This document shows positions 8,791 through 15,299 of a stretch of DNA of 18,051 nt, piece after piece; the first letter of the stretch is position 1, and the number at the start of each line of letters is the position of its first letter. The stretch comes from Bacteroidales bacterium UBA1182. Lineage in GTDB: Bacteria; Bacteroidota; Bacteroidia; Bacteroidales; Bacteroidaceae. The notes beneath the pieces are model-generated. The model made no database searches. It saw only the letters and a program-made list of their open reading frames with translations, and was not told the origin of the DNA. The stretch covers positions 1 through 18,051 of the forward strand of contig DBYQ01000018.1 of the NCBI GenBank assembly GCA_002310015.1, in the 5' to 3' direction. The position numbers were made by a program, and so were the translations under genes.

Positions 8791-8824
8791 TACCATTGGG
8801 GTCTGTCCCCTTTGGTACTCTTTT
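8789..8824. repeat. REP-like palindrome between the SGNH hydrolase and folP
   Basis: The stem is AGTACCA (8789-8795) with TGGTACT (8813-8819), then a TT/TT mismatch, then GGGG (8798-8801) with CCCC (8807-8810), and a TCTGT loop. CTTTT follows, so it can serve as a weak terminator for the hydrolase gene. It begins inside the hydrolase stop codon and ends 7 bp before the folP ATG, filling the whole junction. The core GGGTCTGTCCC is shared with the palindrome at the end of murF. Confidence 0.8.
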
Positions 8825-8826
8825 GC

Positions 8827-9597
8827 ATGAAAAAGATACTGGGCATAGTAAATGTAACACCTGATTCCTTTTGGAGCGGATCACGTGTGCAGGACAGGCA
8901 GACTCTTGTGGAGCGTGTCCGGCAGATGATTTCCCAAGGGGCCGATGCAATAGATGTGGGTGGCTGCTCCACCCGTCCTAATGCCGTTCAGGCTACTGAG
9001 GAACAGGAAATGGAACGCCTCGAGTGGGGGCTTGATGCCATAAGAGAGGAGTTTCCTGACATATTGCTATCAGTTGATACCTACCGTCCGCGGATTGCAG
9101 AGCGCTGTGTCCGTGAGTGGAACGTAGGTATCATAAATGATGTTTACGGTGGTAATGCCGATATGTATAAGGTGGTGGCGGATACAGGTGCGCAGTATGT
9201 GCTTATGTGGTCTGAGACCATCAAGGAGGATCCTGTAGAGGAGATGATGTCATTCTTCAGGAACAAACTGGAGGTTATGAAGAAGGCCGGTGTGGATGTG
9301 GACAAGAAAGTGATTCTGGACCCAGGCTACGGATTTGGAAAGACTGTTGAGCAGAACTACACCGTACTGGCCCATCAGGCCAGATTGCGTGAGTTCGGGT
9401 TACCCGTTCTGTCGGCTCTCTCCCGCAAATCAATGGCATGGAAACTGTTGGGCATAACTCCTGCTGATGCGCTTCCTGCCACCATTACGATGAATACCGT
9501 AGCGCTTATGAACGGTGCCGACTGGCTCCGCGTCCATGATGTCCAGGAAGCCGTCCATACCCTCAAAATAGTACAAGCATTAAGTGACTACAAATAA
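8827..9597 (+). CDS. folP: Dihydropteroate synthase
   Basis: FolP joins dihydropterin pyrophosphate and p-aminobenzoate in cytoplasmic folate synthesis and is the sulfonamide target. The 256-residue protein shows NVTPDSF (9-15), the mobile loop GGCSTRPNA, SVDT (Asp84), INDVYGG (Asn104), DPGYGFGK (Asp165), SRKS (Lys201) and the C-terminal RVHD (Arg235, His237), which cover the pterin- and phosphate-binding residues of the family. Two places differ from the common form: the loop after VLM reads WSET where many enzymes have a HM-x-G motif, and ESTRPG is CSTRPN. The N-terminus is short, starting directly at KILGIVNVTP. I chose the ATG at 8827; a TTG 15 bases earlier would lie inside the palindrome and is unlikely. 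It probably forms an operon with cdaA, 15 bp downstream. Confidence 0.95.
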   Translation: MKKILGIVNVTPDSFWSGSRVQDRQTLVERVRQMISQGADAIDVGGCSTRPNAVQATEEQEMERLEWGLDAIREEFPDILLSVDTYRPRIAERCVREWNVGIINDVYGGNADMYKVVADTGAQYVLMWSETIKEDPVEEMMSFFRNKLEVMKKAGVDVDKKVILDPGYGFGKTVEQNYTVLAHQARLREFGLPVLSALSRKSMAWKLLGITPADALPATITMNTVALMNGADWLRVHDVQEAVHTLKIVQALSDYK

Positions 9598-9612
9598 TTT
9601 TCAATTTGAAAA
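9598..9612. repeat. Perfect 15-bp palindrome filling the folP-cdaA gap
   Basis: TTTTCAATTTGAAAA occupies exactly the bases between the folP stop codon and the cdaA ATG. It resembles the ATTGAAA/TTTCAAT repeats elsewhere in the window and may be a degraded member. Its AT-rich stem is too weak to be a terminator. Confidence 0.4.
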
Positions 9613-10389
9613 ATGGTTGATTACTTCGTATCATTCGGAATAAAGGACATAATTGACGTATTGTGCGTCTCGCTGCTCCTGTTCTATCTCTACAAACTGA
9701 TGAAGAGGACAGGATCACTCAATATGTTCATAGGAATACTGGTATTCATATTTGTATGGATGATAGTATCGCAGGTGCTCAAGATGCAACTCTTGGGAGC
9801 CGTGCTTGACAAGTTGGTTGACGTGGGCGTTATTGCGCTGATTGTACTGTTTGCCGATGACATACGCCACTTCTTCCGTGACATCGGCACTACAACACGC
9901 ACCCGCAAGCTTTTCCATTGGCTCGTGCGCAGGCATCACGCTCAGGGCGATGCCACCAAGTGGGAGCCTATAGTAAGGGCTTGTGACAGTATGAGCCGCA
10001 GGAAAGAGGGTGCCCTGATTGTAATAGGGCAGAATGATGAGCTGCATGACGTTATAGAGTCGGGTGAACTGGTCAATGCCGATATGAACCAGCTGCTTAT
10101 TGAGAACATCTTTTTCAAGAACAGCCCTCTTCATGACGGAGCCATGATAATAACGAATGACCGAATAGAAGCGGCCGCATGCATACTCCCGTTGTCTCAG
10201 TCAGAGGAGCTGCCTAAGGAGTTCGGACTGCGTCACCGTTCCGCGATGGGTATATCAGAGAAGACCAATGCGGTGGCTGTGGTGGTATCGGAAGAAACGG
10301 GTATAATAACGGTATTCCGTAAAGGCTCGTTCCAGCGTAATATGCAGGCGGCGGAACTCTCCAAGTATCTGACAGACAATGTCAGATAA
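9613..10389 (+). CDS. cdaA: Diadenylate cyclase, membrane-bound CdaA type
   Basis: This 258-residue enzyme makes the second messenger c-di-AMP from two ATP. The N-terminal 90 residues hold three hydrophobic membrane segments (about 12-28, 38-56 and 66-82), the CdaA arrangement. The cytoplasmic DAC domain follows, with the catalytic motif DGA (Asp175-Ala177, in SPLHDGAMII) and the RHR motif (Arg207-Arg209, in LRHRSAMG). Length and layout are normal for CdaA; the gene is also called dacA. In Bacteroidota it commonly follows folP, as here, though no functional link between folate and c-di-AMP is shown by this. No CdaR or GlmM gene, the partners found in Firmicutes, is next to it. Confidence 0.96.
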   Translation: MVDYFVSFGIKDIIDVLCVSLLLFYLYKLMKRTGSLNMFIGILVFIFVWMIVSQVLKMQLLGAVLDKLVDVGVIALIVLFADDIRHFFRDIGTTTRTRKLFHWLVRRHHAQGDATKWEPIVRACDSMSRRKEGALIVIGQNDELHDVIESGELVNADMNQLLIENIFFKNSPLHDGAMIITNDRIEAAACILPLSQSEELPKEFGLRHRSAMGISEKTNAVAVVVSEETGIITVFRKGSFQRNMQAAELSKYLTDNVR

Positions 10390-10404
10390 ATGAAATTTAT
10401 ACTG

Positions 10405-10462
10405 TGCCAAACTGTCAGCATGGGGTGACACATTGCCCCGTATGGCGGTTTGGCATATTTTT
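10405..10462 (+). terminator. Terminator of the folP-cdaA operon
   Basis: Allowing G-U pairs, 10405-10417 (TGCCAAACTGTCA) pairs fully with 10443-10455 (TGGCGGTTTGGCA). After a small bulge, ATGGGG (10420-10425) pairs with CCCCGT (10436-10441). The stem is followed by TATTTTT. It starts 15 bp past the cdaA stop. Confidence 0.8.
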
Positions 10463-10463
10463 G
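10432..10463 (+). promoter_or_regulatory. Predicted groES-groEL promoter
   Basis: TATTTTTG (10456-10463) matches the -7 consensus TAnnTTTG. ATTG (10432-10435, one base off TTTG) lies 20 bp upstream, the expected -33 spacing, making this the best-formed promoter in the window. It overlaps the preceding terminator: the T-run is the -7 box. Transcription would start near 10470, giving a leader of about 58 nt with a small hairpin (CCTCA/TGAGG, 10471-10488). The CIRCE operator bound by HrcA was not found. Confidence 0.6.
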
Positions 10464-10527
10464 GTACTATCCTCAATGCCCGATGAGGGGCTTTTGGCAG
10501 AAACAAATAACTCAAAAATAAATCGAT

Positions 10528-10803
10528 ATGAACATTAAACCGCTTTCAGACCGCGTTCTGATACTCCCGGCAGCTGCTGAGGAGAAGACCATCGGGGGTA
10601 TAATCATCCCTGACACAGCAAAGGAGAAACCTCTTAAAGGTGAAGTAATTGCAGTAGGTAACGGCACCAAGGATGAGGCTATGGTACTCAAGAAGGGTGA
10701 CCAGGTGCTCTATGGCAAATATTCAGGCACTGAGCTTGAAGTTGAGGGAACAAAATATCTGATTATGCGCCAGAGTGATGTTCTGGCCGTGGTTGAAAAA
10801 TAA
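10528..10803 (+). CDS. groES: Co-chaperonin GroES
   Basis: GroES is the heptameric lid that closes the GroEL folding chamber in the cytoplasm. The 91-residue protein is of normal length and starts with the family signature NIKPLSDRVLILPAAAEEKTIGGIIIPDTAKEKPLKGEVIAVG. The segment near residues 17-33 (EEKTIGGIIIPDTAKEK) is the mobile loop that touches GroEL through the hydrophobic GGIII tripeptide region. The C-terminal half has VLYGKYSGTELEVEGTKYLIMRQSDVLAV. It is first in a two-gene operon with groEL, 15 bp apart, behind its own promoter. Confidence 0.98.
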   Translation: MNIKPLSDRVLILPAAAEEKTIGGIIIPDTAKEKPLKGEVIAVGNGTKDEAMVLKKGDQVLYGKYSGTELEVEGTKYLIMRQSDVLAVVEK

Positions 10804-10804
10804 T

Positions 10805-10810
10805 AAGGAG
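10805..10810 (+). promoter_or_regulatory. Shine-Dalgarno sequence for groEL
   Basis: AAGGAG lies 8 bases before the groEL ATG, the ideal spacing. Almost no other gene here has such a site, which is usual in Bacteroidota, so this one stands out and fits the high expression of groEL. Confidence 0.65.
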
Positions 10811-10818
10811 ATACAATT

Positions 10819-12456
10819 ATGGCAGCAAAAGAGATACTTTTCAATACCGATGCCCGTGACCTTATGCGTCAGGGTGTTGACGAGCTTGCAAACGCAGTCA
10901 AGGTTACACTTGGACCTAAGGGCCGCAACGTTATAATAGAGAAGAAGTTCGGTGCTCCCCAGATTACCAAGGACGGTGTTACCGTAGCCAAGGAGATTGA
11001 GCTGGCCGACTCATTCAAGAACACCGGCGCACAGCTGGTTAAGTCAGTGGCTTCAAAGACCGGTGAGGATGCAGGTGACGGTACAACAACCGCAACCGTT
11101 CTGGCTCAGAGCATTGTGAACGTAGGTCTTAAGAACGTTACCGCAGGTGCCAATCCTATGGATCTTAAGCGTGGTATCGACAAGGCCGTTGCAGCTGTTG
11201 TTGAGAACATCAAGAAGCAGTCAAAGGCTGTTGGTGACAACTTTGACAAGATTGAGCAGGTGGCTACCATCTCAGCAAACAATGATGCCGAGATTGGTAA
11301 GCATATTGCCGAGGCTATGCAGAAGGTTTCAAAGGACGGTGTAATCACCATTGAGGAGGCTAAGGGCCGTGACACATACATCGACGTTGTTGAGGGTATG
11401 CAGTTTGACCGCGGTTACCTGTCATCATACTTTGTAACCGATACCGAGAAGATGAACTGCGTTATGGAGAATCCTCTGATTCTTATCCATGACAAGAAGA
11501 TATCAAACCTCAAGGATCTGCTTCCTATCCTGGAGCCCGCCGTACAGTCAGGCCGTCCTCTGTTGATTATTGCTGAGGATGTTGATTCTGAGGCTCTGAC
11601 CACTCTGGTTGTAAACCGTCTGCGTTCAGGTCTTAAGATCTGCGCCGTTAAGGCACCCGGATTCGGTGACCGTCGTAAGGAGATGCTTGAGGATATCGCC
11701 GTATTGACCGGTGGATTCGTAATCAGCGAGGAGCGTGGCGTTAAGCTGGAGCAGGCTACAATGGATATGCTTGGTACTGCTGAGAAGATCACCATCACCA
11801 AGGATAACACCACTATCGTTAACGGTAAGGGTGAGAAGGCCAAGATCGCAGACCGCGTAGCTCAGATCAAGGCTCAGATCAAGACCACCACAAGTGACTA
11901 TGACAAGGAGAAGCTCCAGGAGCGTCTTGCCAAACTGTCAGGTGGTGTTGCAGTAATCAAGGTGGGTGCTCCCTCTGAGACTGAGATGAAGGAGAAGAAA
12001 GACCGCGTTGACGATGCTCTGTGCGCTACCCGTGCAGCCATTGAGGAGGGTATAGTAGCCGGTGGCGGTGTAGCTTACATCCGTGCCATCAGCGCCCTTG
12101 ACAAGCTGAAAGGTGAGAATGCCGATGAGACAACCGGTATCCAGATCATACGTCGCGCTATTGAGGAGCCTCTGCGTCAGATTGTATTCAACGCAGGCAA
12201 GGAGGGTTCTGTAGTGGTTCAGAAAGTTATGGAGGGCAAGGGTGACTTTGGTTACAACGCCCGCTTTGACCGCTATGAGGATCTTGTAAAGGCCGGTGTT
12301 GTTGATCCCGCCAAGGTGACACGTGTAGCTCTGGAGAACGCCGCTTCAATTGCCGGTATGTTCCTGACAACAGAGTGCGTCATCGTTGAGAAGAAGGAAG
12401 ACAAGCCTATGCCTGCCATGGCTCCCGGCATGGGAGGGATGGACGGAATGATGTAA
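10819..12456 (+). CDS. groEL: Chaperonin GroEL
   Basis: GroEL is the 60-kDa chaperonin that forms a double heptameric ring and folds proteins in an ATP-driven cycle with GroES. The 545-residue protein is complete. It has the nucleotide-binding segments TLGPKGRNV and GEDAGDGTTTATVLAQ (about residues 78-93), the apical domain around FDRGYLSSYFVTDTEKM, the stretch KAPGFGDRRKEMLEDIAVLTGG and EGIVAGGGVAY near residue 412. The C-terminal tail is the Met/Gly-rich PGMGGMDGMM. Codon use is strongly biased (for example AAG for Lys, GGT for Gly), as expected for a very highly expressed gene. It is co-transcribed with groES. The last codons are part of a hairpin that includes the stop codon. Confidence 0.99.
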   Translation: MAAKEILFNTDARDLMRQGVDELANAVKVTLGPKGRNVIIEKKFGAPQITKDGVTVAKEIELADSFKNTGAQLVKSVASKTGEDAGDGTTTATVLAQSIVNVGLKNVTAGANPMDLKRGIDKAVAAVVENIKKQSKAVGDNFDKIEQVATISANNDAEIGKHIAEAMQKVSKDGVITIEEAKGRDTYIDVVEGMQFDRGYLSSYFVTDTEKMNCVMENPLILIHDKKISNLKDLLPILEPAVQSGRPLLIIAEDVDSEALTTLVVNRLRSGLKICAVKAPGFGDRRKEMLEDIAVLTGGFVISEERGVKLEQATMDMLGTAEKITITKDNTTIVNGKGEKAKIADRVAQIKAQIKTTTSDYDKEKLQERLAKLSGGVAVIKVGAPSETEMKEKKDRVDDALCATRAAIEEGIVAGGGVAYIRAISALDKLKGENADETTGIQIIRRAIEEPLRQIVFNAGKEGSVVVQKVMEGKGDFGYNARFDRYEDLVKAGVVDPAKVTRVALENAASIAGMFLTTECVIVEKKEDKPMPAMAPGMGGMDGMM

Positions 12457-12480
12457 TCGGCGAGCCGATTTCATCATTCC
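12445..12480 (+). other. Long hairpin spanning the groEL stop codon
   Basis: GGAATGATG (12445-12453) pairs with CATCATTCC (12472-12480) and AATCGG (12455-12460) with CCGATT (12465-12470) around a CGAG loop. One T-T mismatch interrupts the 16-position stem. The stop codon lies inside. There is no T-run after it, so it is more likely an mRNA-end stabiliser than the main terminator, which lies 30 bp further on. Confidence 0.7.
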
Positions 12481-12482
12481 AT

Positions 12483-12604
12483 CAATTGAAAATTGAAAAT
12501 TGAAAATTGTAAAAAGGGTGCGAAAATTTTTTCGCGCCCTTTTTAATGTCGCGGGCTATTACGCAGGTGCTTGGTTTCAATTTTCAATTTTCAATTCTCA
12601 ATTT
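12483..12604. repeat. Inverted pair of ATTGAAA tandem arrays between groEL and purN
   Basis: The left arm (12483-12509) is a tandem array with a 7-bp period, ATTGAAA. The right arm (12578-12604) is its inverted copy, matching at 25 of 27 positions. The 68 bp between them hold the groEL terminator and a short GC-richer stretch (12549-12570) without recognisable function. The layout is that of a small element with terminal inverted repeats, or of two independent repeat copies in opposite direction. Confidence 0.75.
12511..12544 (+). terminator. Rho-independent terminator of groES-groEL
   Basis: AAAAAGGGTGCGAAAA (12511-12526) pairs with TTTTCGCGCCCTTTTT (12529-12544); the single T/G position is a G-U pair in RNA, so the stem is complete. 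It ends in a run of five T and has a run of five A before it, so it could stop transcription in both directions. Confidence 0.88.
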
Positions 12605-12611
12605 ATTGTTC

Positions 12612-12619
12612 TACTTTTG
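12612..12619 (+). promoter_or_regulatory. Predicted -7 box for the purN operon
   Basis: TACTTTTG matches TAnnTTTG and ends 7 bp before the purN ATG. It directly follows the right arm of the inverted ATTGAAA repeat, so the -33 region lies within that repeat and shows only a TTTTC. Confidence 0.55.
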
Positions 12620-12626
12620 CGGGAGT

Positions 12627-13298
12627 ATGATTAAATTAGCAATACTTGCATCAGCTAACGGAACCAACGCACAGGCTATAATTGAGGCTGTGCAGGCAGG
12701 CCGTCTTGATGCTGAGGTGGCCGTGGTGCTGACTAACAAACCTGAGGCCGGTGTGATAGAGCGTGCCCGCCGTTTGGGAGTTCCTGTGGAGATTGTACCT
12801 TCCAAGGGGCACCGTAACCGTGCGGAATATGATGCGCTTGTGGTTGAGACTCTTAAAAAGTATGATGTTGACACCATTGCACTGGCTGGCTGGATGCGCA
12901 TTCTGAGTGATGTGTTTGTAAATGCATATTATGGGCGTATCCTTAATCTGCATCCGGCATTGTTGCCCAGTTTCAAGGGTGCTACCGCTATTGTTGATGC
13001 ATACGAACACGGTGTACGTGTGACAGGCTGCTCAGTTCATCTGGTAACGATTGAACTTGATGCCGGTCCTGTTATAATCCAGGCTGCCGTACCTGTTAAC
13101 GGTACTGTTGATGAACTTGAGGCCCAGATTCACCGTATGGAGCACCGAATATTCCCGCAGGCTCTGCAGTGGTATGCTGAGGGCCGTATCAGCATTGAGG
13201 GACACAAGATAAACGTAGCTCCGGCCAAGACAAGCGTAAAGAAGATTGATTACATTGAGGGGTGTATAGTATCACCTCCTCTTGAAGAAAAGATATAA
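12627..13298 (+). CDS. purN: Phosphoribosylglycinamide formyltransferase
   Basis: PurN transfers the formyl group of 10-formyl-tetrahydrofolate to GAR, the third step of purine synthesis in the cytoplasm. The 223-residue protein keeps the catalytic set: Asn107 and His109 in NLHPALLP, and Asp145 in ELDAGPVI, matching Asn106, His108 and Asp144 of the E. coli enzyme. The N-terminal phosphate-binding loop reads ASANGTNAQAI where most members have SGxGSN-type residues; the backbone glycine and Asn are kept. AGWMRILS and EHRIFPQAL are also typical. The ATG at 12627 was chosen because homology begins there and a promoter box lies just ahead; an in-frame ATG at 12546 lies within the groEL terminator region and would add residues of repeat sequence. 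It heads a tight operon, with deoD 2 bp downstream. Confidence 0.95.
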   Translation: MIKLAILASANGTNAQAIIEAVQAGRLDAEVAVVLTNKPEAGVIERARRLGVPVEIVPSKGHRNRAEYDALVVETLKKYDVDTIALAGWMRILSDVFVNAYYGRILNLHPALLPSFKGATAIVDAYEHGVRVTGCSVHLVTIELDAGPVIIQAAVPVNGTVDELEAQIHRMEHRIFPQALQWYAEGRISIEGHKINVAPAKTSVKKIDYIEGCIVSPPLEEKI

Positions 13299-13300
13299 CT

Positions 13301-14017
13301 ATGAGTAGAGAAGATACCCCGTCGGCTCATATCTCGGCCCAGTATGATGAGATAGCCAATACAGTGATTATGTGCGGCGACCCGCTCCGCGCAAAGTTCA
13401 TAGCTGAGAAGTATCTGGATAATCCGGTTCTCTACAATGAGGTTCGCGGAATGCTTGGATTCACGGGTTACTACAAAGGTAAACGTGTATCGGTACAGGG
13501 ACACGGTATGGGTATCCCTTCAATAGGAATATACTCATATGAACTCTTTAACTTCTATGATGTGGAACGCATCATCAGAGTGGGTACCGCCGGTGCTCTG
13601 AGTGATGATATGAAGATAGGTGACATGCTGTTTGCCCAGGCTGCCTGTACGGATTCTGATTACGGTCATCAGTACGGCTTCCCGGCACGTTTCGCTCCCA
13701 TAGCAGATTACGGTATGCTTGAGGCTGCCGTACATGTGGCCCGTGAAAACAATTTCACCTTCCAGGTGGGCAACATCTACAGTGCCGATGTGTTCTATGA
13801 TGAGTCAAACCGCCAGATGAAATGGGGTAAATTCGGTGTCAAGGCTGTTGAGATGGAGTCTGCAGGCTTGTACATCAACGCGGCTGCATCGGGTAAGAAA
13901 GCACTTACTATCTGTACTATTTCCGATCAGCTGGTTCACAGGAAATATGCATCGGTTGAGGAGCGTCGCTCCAGTTTTACAAATATGATGAAAGTGGCAC
14001 TTGAAATAGCAGAATGA
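13301..14017 (+). CDS. deoD: Purine-nucleoside phosphorylase, DeoD type
   Basis: DeoD splits purine (deoxy)nucleosides with phosphate into base and (deoxy)ribose-1-phosphate, for purine salvage. The 238-residue protein has the trimer/hexamer PNP motifs: CGDPLRAK with the phosphate-binding Arg30, GHGMGIPSIGIYSYEL, RVGTAGAL, GDMLFAQAACTDS, VEMESAGLY (ribose binding) and TISDQ, where Asp209 is the base-contacting acid (Asp204 in E. coli). Its length is standard. It begins 2 bp after purN, joining synthesis and salvage of purines in one transcript. Confidence 0.96.
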   Translation: MSREDTPSAHISAQYDEIANTVIMCGDPLRAKFIAEKYLDNPVLYNEVRGMLGFTGYYKGKRVSVQGHGMGIPSIGIYSYELFNFYDVERIIRVGTAGALSDDMKIGDMLFAQAACTDSDYGHQYGFPARFAPIADYGMLEAAVHVARENNFTFQVGNIYSADVFYDESNRQMKWGKFGVKAVEMESAGLYINAAASGKKALTICTISDQLVHRKYASVEERRSSFTNMMKVALEIAE

Positions 14018-14018
14018 T

Positions 14019-14456
14019 ATGAAAAAGAGTATGATATTGATAGCCATGGCAGCTTTGATGCTCATGGTGACAGGTTGCAGAAAAGAAGAGTATGCAAGTC
14101 CTGCTGTGTATGGAAAGGTTTTTTGTGACATGTCTCATCCTATAGTTGGTGATAGTGTATTCTTAAAGGCAGAGGTTGCCGATTGGGGAGATTGTATCAA
14201 CAGTGCTACTTATACCTGGACTATTAAAAAGAAACCGGATGGTCCAACTAAGACTATAACTAATAAGGTATATAGACAAAGTGGAGATAAAAGCCTTTAC
14301 GAGATTCCGTGCAGTGATCCTTGGATACCTACTGCAGCCGGACAATATACGATATCTATGTCTGCAGAATTTAGATATACTTTGGGTGATGCCAATTCTG
14401 TTATGCATGGTTCTGCGCGCGCAAAGGATGGAATGGTAACAATATACGCAAATTAA
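14019..14456 (+). CDS. Putative lipoprotein, unknown function
   Basis: I do not recognise this 145-residue protein. It has a lipoprotein signal peptide: a charged start (MKKS), a hydrophobic stretch of Met, Leu, Ile and Ala, and a lipobox VTGC with the lipidated Cys at residue 20. The rest looks like one beta-sandwich of the Ig/PKD kind: VGDSVFLKAEVADWG, ATYTWTIKKKPDG, AAGQYTISMSAEFRY and a final VTIYAN. Three further Cys residues (in VFCDM, GDCIN and IPCSD) could form a disulphide. It starts one base after the deoD stop and ends 9 bp before prmC, so it is co-transcribed with housekeeping genes. Codon use is more AT-rich than in either neighbour, which suggests a later arrival. It is likely anchored to the outer or inner membrane facing the periplasm. 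Confidence 0.75.
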   Translation: MKKSMILIAMAALMLMVTGCRKEEYASPAVYGKVFCDMSHPIVGDSVFLKAEVADWGDCINSATYTWTIKKKPDGPTKTITNKVYRQSGDKSLYEIPCSDPWIPTAAGQYTISMSAEFRYTLGDANSVMHGSARAKDGMVTIYAN

Positions 14457-14465
14457 GGGAATCAG

Positions 14466-15299
14466 ATGAGATATATTCTGACGTACATTGACAATGCCTT
14501 AAAAAGTTGTTATGCTGCGGCAGAACTTGAATCAGTTAAGAAAGCTTTGTGCCTGGAACTGCTTGGCATAAGCAGTGTTACATATTATTCAAAGGAGGCT
14601 TTGACTCCAGACCCGGAAAGGGAAAGGAAACTTGAGACTGCCTTGAACCGTCTGGCTCAGGGTGAGCCTTTACAATATATTATAGGTTCAACTCCATTCT
14701 GCGGGCTGTCATTCAGGGTTGACAGCCGTGTACTGATACCGCGTCCTGAGACAGCAGAGCTTGTGGAGTGGATTACTGAGGATGCCGGTGCAAGCGGATC
14801 GTTGCTTGACATTGGAACCGGGAGCGGATGCATTGCCGTAACATTGGCCCATAATCTGCCGCATTGGAAGGTGCAGGGGTGGGACATCAGTGAGGGTGCG
14901 CTTGAGGTGGCACGTGAGAACAGCCGCCTGAACGGCACTGATGTGGAGTTCAATAAGGCGGATATACTGAATGTGACTGTGACTGATTGCTATTTTGATG
15001 TGATTGTGAGTAATCCTCCTTATGTCATGGAATCAGAAAAAGAGCAGATGGAGAACAGAGTCCTTGACTTTGAACCGCATTCGGCCCTGTTTGTTCCGGA
15101 TAGTGATCCGCTGATGTTTTACAGAGCCATTGCAGAGTTTGGTAACAGGGTCCTGAACAAAGGAGGCAGGCTATATTTTGAGATAAATCCGCTTGAGGCT
15201 GAGGCATTGAAAGAGATGCTCTCTGATGCGGGATACCACGATATTGAGTTGCGAAAAGATATTTTTGGAAAACAACGTATGATAAAAGCTAAACTATGA
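14466..15299 (+). CDS. prmC: Peptide chain release factor N5-glutamine methyltransferase
   Basis: PrmC methylates the glutamine of the GGQ motif in release factors RF1 and RF2, using S-adenosylmethionine, which improves translation termination. The 277-residue protein has the helical N-terminal domain that binds the release factor, with PLQYIIGSTPFCGLSFRVDSRVLIPRPETAELVEW at about 60-95. A Rossmann methyltransferase domain follows, with the SAM loop DIGTGSGCIA (from residue 115) and the glutamine-binding NPPY (Asn183-Tyr186). The length is usual for the family. Its stop overlaps the recX start by 4 bp (ATGA), indicating translational coupling. Confidence 0.96.
   Translation: MRYILTYIDNALKSCYAAAELESVKKALCLELLGISSVTYYSKEALTPDPERERKLETALNRLAQGEPLQYIIGSTPFCGLSFRVDSRVLIPRPETAELVEWITEDAGASGSLLDIGTGSGCIAVTLAHNLPHWKVQGWDISEGALEVARENSRLNGTDVEFNKADILNVTVTDCYFDVIVSNPPYVMESEKEQMENRVLDFEPHSALFVPDSDPLMFYRAIAEFGNRVLNKGGRLYFEINPLEAEALKEMLSDAGYHDIELRKDIFGKQRMIKAKL

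Noticed and set aside
8812..8826. TTG start for folP, five codons upstream
   Set aside because: It lies within the palindrome stem; the ATG at 8827 fits the FolP N-terminus.
10453..10468. Possible sigma-54 promoter (TGGCAT...GGTAC) before groES
   Set aside because: The -12 GC is GT here and the TAnnTTTG promoter with correct -33 spacing explains the site better.
11415..11843. Minus-strand open frame of 142 codons inside groEL
   Set aside because: Antisense shadow produced by groEL codon bias; composition (Ser/Arg/Ile-rich) is not protein-like.
12546..12626. In-frame upstream start for purN (27 extra residues)
   Set aside because: The extra residues come from terminator flank and ATTGAAA repeat; PurN homology starts at 12627 just after a -7 box.
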